A stretch of DNA of 64,000 nucleotides, taken from contig JAJEKV010000061.1 of NCBI GenBank assembly GCA_021234155.1, positions 1,196,009-1,260,008 on the forward strand. Direction: 5' to 3'. A program made the translations under genes and the position numbers. The DNA comes from Isoetes taiwanensis. Its lineage: Eukaryota; Streptophyta; Lycopodiopsida; Isoetales; Isoetaceae. Positions 57,480-64,000 of the stretch are shown here, one piece after another (the first letter of the stretch is position 1; every line of letters begins with the position of its first letter). The notes under the pieces are model-generated. The model saw only the letters and a list, made by a program, of their open reading frames with translations. It made no database searches and was not told the DNA's origin.

Positions 57480-58765
57480 AAGATGCCCTCAGATGAAGTG
57501 AGGTTCACACACAGAATATAGGCTCGACTCGGGAGACTAACCTTCACTGCTCCAGAGTGGAGCCATATCCAAGCATCTGCAAGCCCTTTGCGATTTGTAG
57601 TGCTTCATTTCCGCAAACGATGTTTGAATATGCCGAGCTTCGCTGATATCTCTTCGATCTTTAGGACCACAAGATGAAAGCAACGATGGCTTGAGTTTTT
57701 CGCTAGTCGTGGGTGATGAAGGCAGCCAAGCCCCATAGTTTAATCCCCTTTTTTATCTAACTTATTCCTAGGGCTTTGTTTCCTTCTCGAGGTTTAGGCA
57801 ACCAATCAAAGTGTACGCCAATTGAGTGCAGATAACACCCAAGAATTTGAAGGCATTCATGCTCTTGTCAAAGAATTGACTCTCAAGTCCCATTTGTAAA
57901 CATCAACCAAGTTCTATTGCTCCTTTTTTAATAATATCATTGCATGTTCTACTTTTCATTAGATCTTTTAGAATTTAATCTCTCACGGTGATCTTGATGC
58001 ATCCGTTTCATCTCATATATGCCCAAGATGGCTCTTATTCAGGCTCAAGCATTGATGTAGTCGTGGATCTTGAATCAACAAAATGTATGCACATGAGAAC
58101 CATGCCGCCAAGTCTGCTATCCGAGACGATTGGTCGATCTCGGTGATGAGAATGAGCCAAGTATTAAGTAATGTTTTTCATGTTATGTCGTACTAAGGTT
58201 TACTTTAGCATTTTCATGATCTACTTGGCACTGGTCCATCATGCAAGGAAATTTTTATTGTAATTGCATGCTTGCCACTAAAATGTTTCATGTGGACCTA
58301 AGCATTTATTTTAGTTTTTATCATTACCAATACAAAGATATGATTCCGTATGATCTCTTTCATGTTAGTAACTGAGACACAAAGAAACTTTTCTAGATCA
58401 AGAAAACTTCAACATGTCGTGAAGCTTATATGTTAGCCGTAAGCTAAGTGAGACGCTTAGTTCATCCATCCGTATCATTGCGAATATGGCTCAACCTTTG
58501 TGTCTATTTTGGTGTGATCAACACTATTGTAGAGCAACAAAAGTCGGTAACCGATCCCATTCATAGGTTCCGTTCTTGTGGTGCCGAAGCTATGGAGCCT
58601 TCTCGGGCCATCTAATCTATTTCAAACAAATCGCCTGGGATCACAACTTCCTCGCACTAGCCCAATGCAGATATGATCTTACAGACATGCCCTTCCTTTC
58701 GTGAATGCGAGTTGCCGTGACCGAGATTTGAGATTTTAGCAATTTGGTTTTACTCTTTACAAGAG
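57480..58765. other. non-coding stretch
   Basis: Nothing recognised beyond short frames. Confidence 0.3.
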
Positions 58766-58769
58766 GGGC

Positions 58770-59410
58770 CCAAAGAATATAAGGCAAAATATTAAGGTCA
58801 TGAAGGAGATATGTGTTTGTGCATAAATGTGCAAATGGAATAGCCAAGAGAGGTGCAGAGGTAAGTGTCTCTCGTCATTACTTTGGCATTGCCAAGGAGA
58901 ATTGGCTTGCTCTAGAATATGTTAGATCACCGAGGAAACAAGCATTAGGAAAGTGTATTTAGAAGTTTCCAATGATGTTATCACTAACAATGTTGTTGCT
59001 TCACTACGATATATCAAGCAACCTCTCCAAATTGTAAGAAACTAAGGTAAAAAAAGACATATCAAGACAAGCACCAAAAAATGTATTGAACCACCAGTTA
59101 TTTCTTAACCATAATTTGGCCCCACTGCTTAGTCATCGCTAGTAGCATATGAACTCCAGATTGCAGCTAAGCTGCTGTACTTTGTAGAGGTCCATCCGCA
59201 AGTGGGCAAGTGGATATCTTTGCTACATTATGACAATGCCAACCCACTATAAAGAATGACAAATTTTGAAAGACATTATGGTGGCTTCACAAAAATAGTC
59301 TTCCTGGCCCATGCACTAGGGATATCTAGCTTTAACTTAGATTGTGGCTTTCACCTCTATTTGATTTGTAATTGAGTAAAATCCTAACAAACATAACAAA
59401 CCTCGAGTCC
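58770..59410. repeat. 640-bp repeat, copy 1
   Basis: Starts ggcaaaatattaaggtcatg, ends near cctaacaaacataacaaac, and is repeated in direct orientation at 62,780-63,420 with many small indels. No coding capacity. Confidence 0.9.
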
Positions 59411-59669
59411 ACATCTTAATGTCACATCTAAAACATTAAGAAGCACATATCCAAAGAGTGTTCTCAAGTTCTTAGAGAGTATTAGAAAATCTAAGAAAAC
59501 TAGCTAGCATAAAATATATGTTACTCTCAAACTCTAAACCTTTAACATCGTTTAACCTCCTCAAATTTCTTCTTTGACGTCTACCCTGAAAACCTTCTAT
59601 AGGTGGGTCTTCGATTTCTAATTGACGGTGTAGTCTTTATTAAGGTCGATGTTGTTTCTTTTATGTGCA

Positions 59670-60002
59670 TTGTTCTATTGAGTAGAAATGCAATAGCCAT
59701 TATGATGTTTTCATCTTGCACAATATGCACTATAGAATATTCAAAATCAGCTTGAAAATGCTACCGCTCATTGTATTGGTTTAATTGGTTCTACCAATGT
59801 CCGATGTATATGTATTGTATATATTGTAGAAGGCAACATGAACTATAGAGGATTCTTAAATTGTATCAAGTAATGCTACCTTCACCGCATTATTTAATGG
59901 GTTCTTAATAATGGTTGGGTGTATATATGTAGTGGAGAATGCAAGCTTCTCAAGCATTTAACTGAATCCTGTTTTGCAACATTCACCATCCGCCTATATT
60001 TT
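59670..60002 (-). repeat. dispersed repeat, copy 2 (inverted copy of 42,168-42,507)
   Basis: Inverted relative to copy 1. At its right end aaaatataggc (minus) is preceded by uninterrupted sequence, while copy 1 at that point meets the CACTA-like terminus. Confidence 0.8.
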
Positions 60003-62765
60003 AACTATTTTCTCAGATGCGAAAGGTGAACTAGAGCAAGCTCTAATGCTATCTTCTCTTTGTTGTTAGTTGGGGTTTAATTTCTTGTTGCTAATCTAGT
60101 CTTTGAACATAGCGGACCACTAAAACTAGATAAAATATTGCAAGAATATTGTCCACATTATGTGCTTAAAGATACAACAATGGATTACCATCTGCTGTAA
60201 CATTTTCAAGGGTTATGTGTAGATGCTACGTTTTAGAGATGCCCAATGTCCTAGTATTAATTTAATGCCTTACAATTGTTCATTGGATCTGTAAATTACC
60301 GCCTCATCAATTGGTTTTGTTGATTCAATTTCTGGTCGGTTCCCAACCCTATTTAACTTTTATCATCACACTGCAGGATTTTCAGTGGAAAATGTTGAAG
60401 CAGAGGATGGGAAATGACGTAAGCCCTGAAATCTATTTAAAGATCTCATGTTATTTTTAAGGATGCCCTTTGTGGGTATGATACATTCATACAAGAATTT
60501 GTCACAACATTTCTTTACCAACTTGGTATCGGGCCTAAACCCACTACTATGGAGGGCATTTTAAGGTGAAGTTTCTCAATTCAAACGGTAACAAAAAGGA
60601 TGTAGTTGAGAAAACCTAAATGTTTGTTCCATGACTTCATAAAACAACATTATTCTTCGTGACGCAAGTGCTCCTCAAACTTCATTGCTTGAAGGTGCTT
60701 TGTGAGTGTCATTCTCCCATGCTTGACCGACACGAATATTCCTCTTAAGGTAAAATTTTCAATTCAAACTCTAATGGTATGATGTAGTCGAAAACCAAAT
60801 GTTCGCCCTATGACATTAAAACAACATTATTTGCACTATGCCCTCAAACTGCAAAGTATCATTTTGATGCTTGACTCTATGAACATTTCCCTTGTTTTCA
60901 TGGAAATTTGTATATAGGCATTGCTCGCAACTTCCTCGTCATTGAAGTCTAACAAATGATACATACTCTTACAAAATGGCTAATTCAAATTAAAATGGGC
61001 AAGGACCCACCAAACACTGAGATGATGCATATCCATGGCATATTAAGCGATAATTCTAAATCCTAAAACCTTGATTTCATATTTACTAATCATCTACAAT
61101 CGAAACACGCCAACATCACGCCTGGGCTGACTCGCTCAAAACCTGCCGACGGTGAGCTTTTACCCCAGATTGCTGCCTTTTACCACAGCAAGTGAAACAA
61201 ACTTGAATTTAAAGATCTTGTTAGAAATCATGTATTTTGTAAGGAACATCCTCTTAAAATAATAAATGTGTTGATGTTTGATGGCAAGACAATACATAAG
61301 GCCCTTGTACTACTGTGTACATCTCTCCAAAATATCGGTTTATTCTCCTCATTTACAAATTTATATCGAACCTTTAGAAAGATTTCTTTTGTCAATTAAA
61401 TAATCTCACCCCGTGACAGCCACAATGCAGATTTGGGACTTGCAATAAAAAACATATTGGTACGTATTAGTTAAATGAGACCCACGCCTAAATGCGGGAA
61501 GGAGTGTATCACACTTGTAGAGAGCACATAATATATGGTTAGCATTTACTGATCGACGAGAAATGAATTTCAAATTTCCTGCATGTTCCTCGCTTGTAAG
61601 CTACAAAATGTGCATCGGGCTTTTGTAATCACTATGTTTATCCGAGTAGCGGCTGGAGGGAGCAAGAATATGTCCTCGTGATTTGCATTAGCTGGCTAGC
61701 TGTGCAATGACTTAATTTCGTAGGCCCCCAAGGCACCCCAGTCAGAGACTTTGGGTAATGGCCCTTCTCACAAGATCTTCTTCCACATCTTTCCAATCCT
61801 TATCTCGAACTCGAACCTTCAACAACTATGGAATAGTGTTTTGTCTTCGGCGCTTATAGGCATTCAATGAAATTACGCTTGGCAAATGCTATTTCACGAT
61901 TTTTTTGTTGGGAAATGAAGTTTTAATAAAAATATAAGGATTTCATGGGTGCCAAACTATTGCGCATGGTTGTAAATATTTTAAAGAGGCTAAAAATAAA
62001 GGCAAAGAAGAACCCTAAACCATGTTTTCAAGCATATCATGATCGCTTTCTCCATTTCGCTTAGCAACCATCGCCTAATAGCATAGCACATAACCTAACC
62101 GGGTTCTGGAAGACAAAAATTCCAAATATAGGTGCGGTTCCTTTTGTTTCTCCCATTCTTGTGCCGATTCCAAGCCGATTCGATGTCGATTAGGAGGCGT
62201 TTCAATTTCAGCACCTCGCTTCTCCATCCTCGTAGTTGTTTTTCAAAATATTATTTCATTAAAATTGTAAATGGTCATGTATAGATTCTTTAAAAGAATG
62301 GGAGTCCTCTAATCTTAAGGCAAGGATTTCAGATCTGACCGAGGATCTCCCCTGCTTTGAGTACAATGTTTTGCATATGAATGATCCCTTGCTATCTCCC
62401 CCTGAGGTAAGCAACTTTCTCTCGAGATTGTAGATTTAGCTAGAAAATATGCTCCGTAGCTCTTAAATCTTCGCAAATGCATACCTGCCTTTGGGATTAT
62501 TCGCGTAGGATGAGGTTAAAGAAATTGAACGGAGCCGCTAAGCATCCTTTTTTGTGGGTTGATCTCGAAACTACACCGAAGGTATATTTTTCTTTTGGTT
62601 TTGAAGAGACAAAGAAACAAAATGAAAGTGCTTGAAGAATTTCGCATCCACTTTAGAACATTTTACTCTTTTGATAACGACTATATGTAAGACTATCTAT
62701 TCATCTCTGGGCAAGTTTTTGTGCGCTTTTGATAAATTTTGTGCACCGGGCTTTGATTCCTTCGC
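60003..62765. other. non-coding stretch with a diverged tandem duplication
   Basis: 60,565-60,745 and 60,745-60,900 are diverged copies (both hold aattttc/ttctcaattcaaac and catgaca/cttcataaaacaacatt). Plus-strand ARISDLTEDLPCFEYNVLHM ending at GTAAGC (about 62,320-62,406) could be a relic exon. Confidence 0.4.
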
Positions 62766-62779
62766 CAAGAGGCTCAAGA

Positions 62780-63420
62780 AATAGGCAAAATATTAAGGTC
62801 ATGAAGGAGATATGTTTTGTGCATAATGAAGGCCAAGAGAGGTGTGAGGGTAAGTGTCTCTGCTCATTACTTTGCATTATGCTAAGGAGAATTGGCTTGC
62901 CTAGAACACATCACCGAGGAAATACATTAGAAAGTGTATTTAGAAGTTTACTGACGGTGTTATCACTAACAATGTTGTTGCTTTCACCAAGTGTATTGAT
63001 ACATCAAGAATTCCTTTCCAAATGTAAGAAATCAAGTAAAAGACATACCAAGACAAAGTTAATTGAAAAAGTAGGTCATTTAACTAATTCAAAGCTATTT
63101 CAACTACAATTTGGCCCCTAATGTGTTAGCCATCGCTAGTAGCATATGTAAACTCAAGATCGCGGGAGCTGTCACTGTGACCAGAGGTCCATCCGCAAAT
63201 GGGCAAGTGGATATTCACATTATGACAATGCTAAACCCACTATAAAGAATGATGTTCTTTGCAAGACATTATGGTGGCTTCTAGTGTACAATTGCGTATT
63301 CACAAAATAGTCTTCTTCTCGCCTATGCACTAGGGATATCTAGCTTAACTTAGATTGTGGCTTTGCACTTATTTGATCGAAATTGGAGTGGTGCAAATCC
63401 TAACAACATAACAAACTCGA
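62780..63420. repeat. 640-bp repeat, copy 2
   Basis: Direct repeat of 58,770-59,410, 4 kb apart. Confidence 0.9.
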
Positions 63421-63424
63421 GTCC

Positions 63425-63960
63425 ACTCCTTGGTGCATGTTTTACACCTTGACATGTTGGTTTCAGATGGCATGTTGGAGCCTAGGGTGGCATATTTGAT
63501 TATCTTGGCATGTGGGAGCCCAGGTGGCACATCTGGAGCTCAACTTGGCGTACGTCATTCAGCCGGGCATGCCGGGAGCCTCAATTCTTGACACGCTCCT
63601 GAGCCCATCCTGGCACGTCTGAGCCCACGTGGCACTGGAGATGCATACTGCCTTGACCAACCTTGGCATTGCCCTTGTTCCAGGTGGCACTGCCTGACTC
63701 CAACCCTCATACTGCCGAGTCCCATGCTGGCACTGCCTGAGCTCACACTGGCATGTCAGCCCAGGTGGCACGTTTGAGACACCTTGGCATGTTGGAGCCT
63801 ACATCAAGATGCTTCCTGAGCCACATTGGCATGTTGGAGCCTATGTGGCATTTGCCTAGTTGGTACGTTTGAGCCACCTTGGCATGTTGGAGCCCACATT
63901 ACAGTTTGGTTTCACCCTTTGGCATCTTGAGCCCCTGCATGTTGATATCTGTGGCATGCC
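63425..63960. repeat. minisatellite, CTTGGCATGTTGGAGCCCA unit
   Basis: About 20 imperfect copies of a 25-30 bp unit alternating ttggcatgttggagcc and aggtggca. Open frames over it are by-products of the repeat. Confidence 0.9.
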
Positions 63961-64000
63961 TACCCTTAGCAATACGTAACTGAACGAAGCACACCGAAAA

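Noticed and set aside
42168-60002. A 17.8-kb element bounded by the inverted 42,168 and 59,670 repeats
   Set aside because: The inverted copies are diverged, lack flanking duplications and enclose unrelated remnants. Two independent copies of a dispersed repeat are simpler.

Overview
This is nuclear DNA of a land plant. The recognisable gene pieces are plant types: a malectin-like domain of the CrRLK1L receptor kinases, a GlcAT14-type glycosyltransferase, a PMT-type methyltransferase, a plant LRR, a plant aspartyl protease and a homologue of the Arabidopsis At4g14310-type WD40 protein. The content is almost entirely transposons, broken genes, AT microsatellites and minisatellites, as in large plant genomes. 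A seed-free vascular plant such as a fern is a plausible source, but I cannot establish that from sequence alone. I see no intact single-copy gene, rRNA, CRISPR or operon.

The main structure runs from 1,901 to 36,241. Both ends carry a 19-bp terminal inverted repeat (CAGGGATAGGTTCWATACG, one mismatch) and a perfect 8-bp target duplication (CTGTTGTG at 1,893-1,900 and 36,242-36,249), the signature of a hAT-superfamily insertion. The target was a minus-strand Ulp1/SENP-like SUMO-protease gene. Its catalytic His and Asp lie at 36.4-36.6 kb and its catalytic Cys motif lies at 1.87 kb. The insertion separates the two glutamines of the active site from the DCG.

The hAT arms are each only about 0.3 kb. 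Between them is a row of six segments, each bounded by (TA)n tracts and all in the same orientation: 2.25-6.74, 6.91-16.73, 16.76-18.06, 18.08-28.02, 28.18-29.43 and 29.60-35.85 kb. Segments 2 and 4 each carry a decayed Helitron Rep-PIF1 helicase gene on the minus strand, so I read the segments as Helitron-like elements inserted in or next to TA tracts. Four of them begin on the left with a small palindrome (TACAAG..TTGTA), which is the 3' end in the helicase orientation. Their opposite ends fall into two matched classes. Segment 1 carries captured pieces of a PMT methyltransferase and a CrRLK1L receptor. Segment 4 carries a deleted copy of the same capture. Segment 6 carries pieces of an ARF-GAP, a GlcAT14 glycosyltransferase, coatomer gamma and a WD40 protein, all in one orientation and some with introns retained. 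Segments 3 and 5 are mostly AGATTC/TTCTAGAA minisatellite, which in segment 5 forms perfect heat-shock-element arrays.

To the right of the split protease gene lie a minisatellite (38.7-39.8 kb), a CACTA-like terminus with subterminal repeats (41.5-42.17 kb), a degraded Ty3/gypsy retrotransposon (43.0-47.1 kb), a multi-exon RING/RBR-like gene or pseudogene on the minus strand (47.1-50.1 kb), unrecognised coding remnants (50.3-51.5 kb), a 5'-truncated LINE (53.6-54.5 kb), an aspartyl-protease pseudogene (56.2-57.0 kb) and repeat-rich non-coding DNA with a 4-kb-spaced duplication (58.8 and 62.8 kb). A terminal minisatellite ends the window (63.4-63.96 kb).
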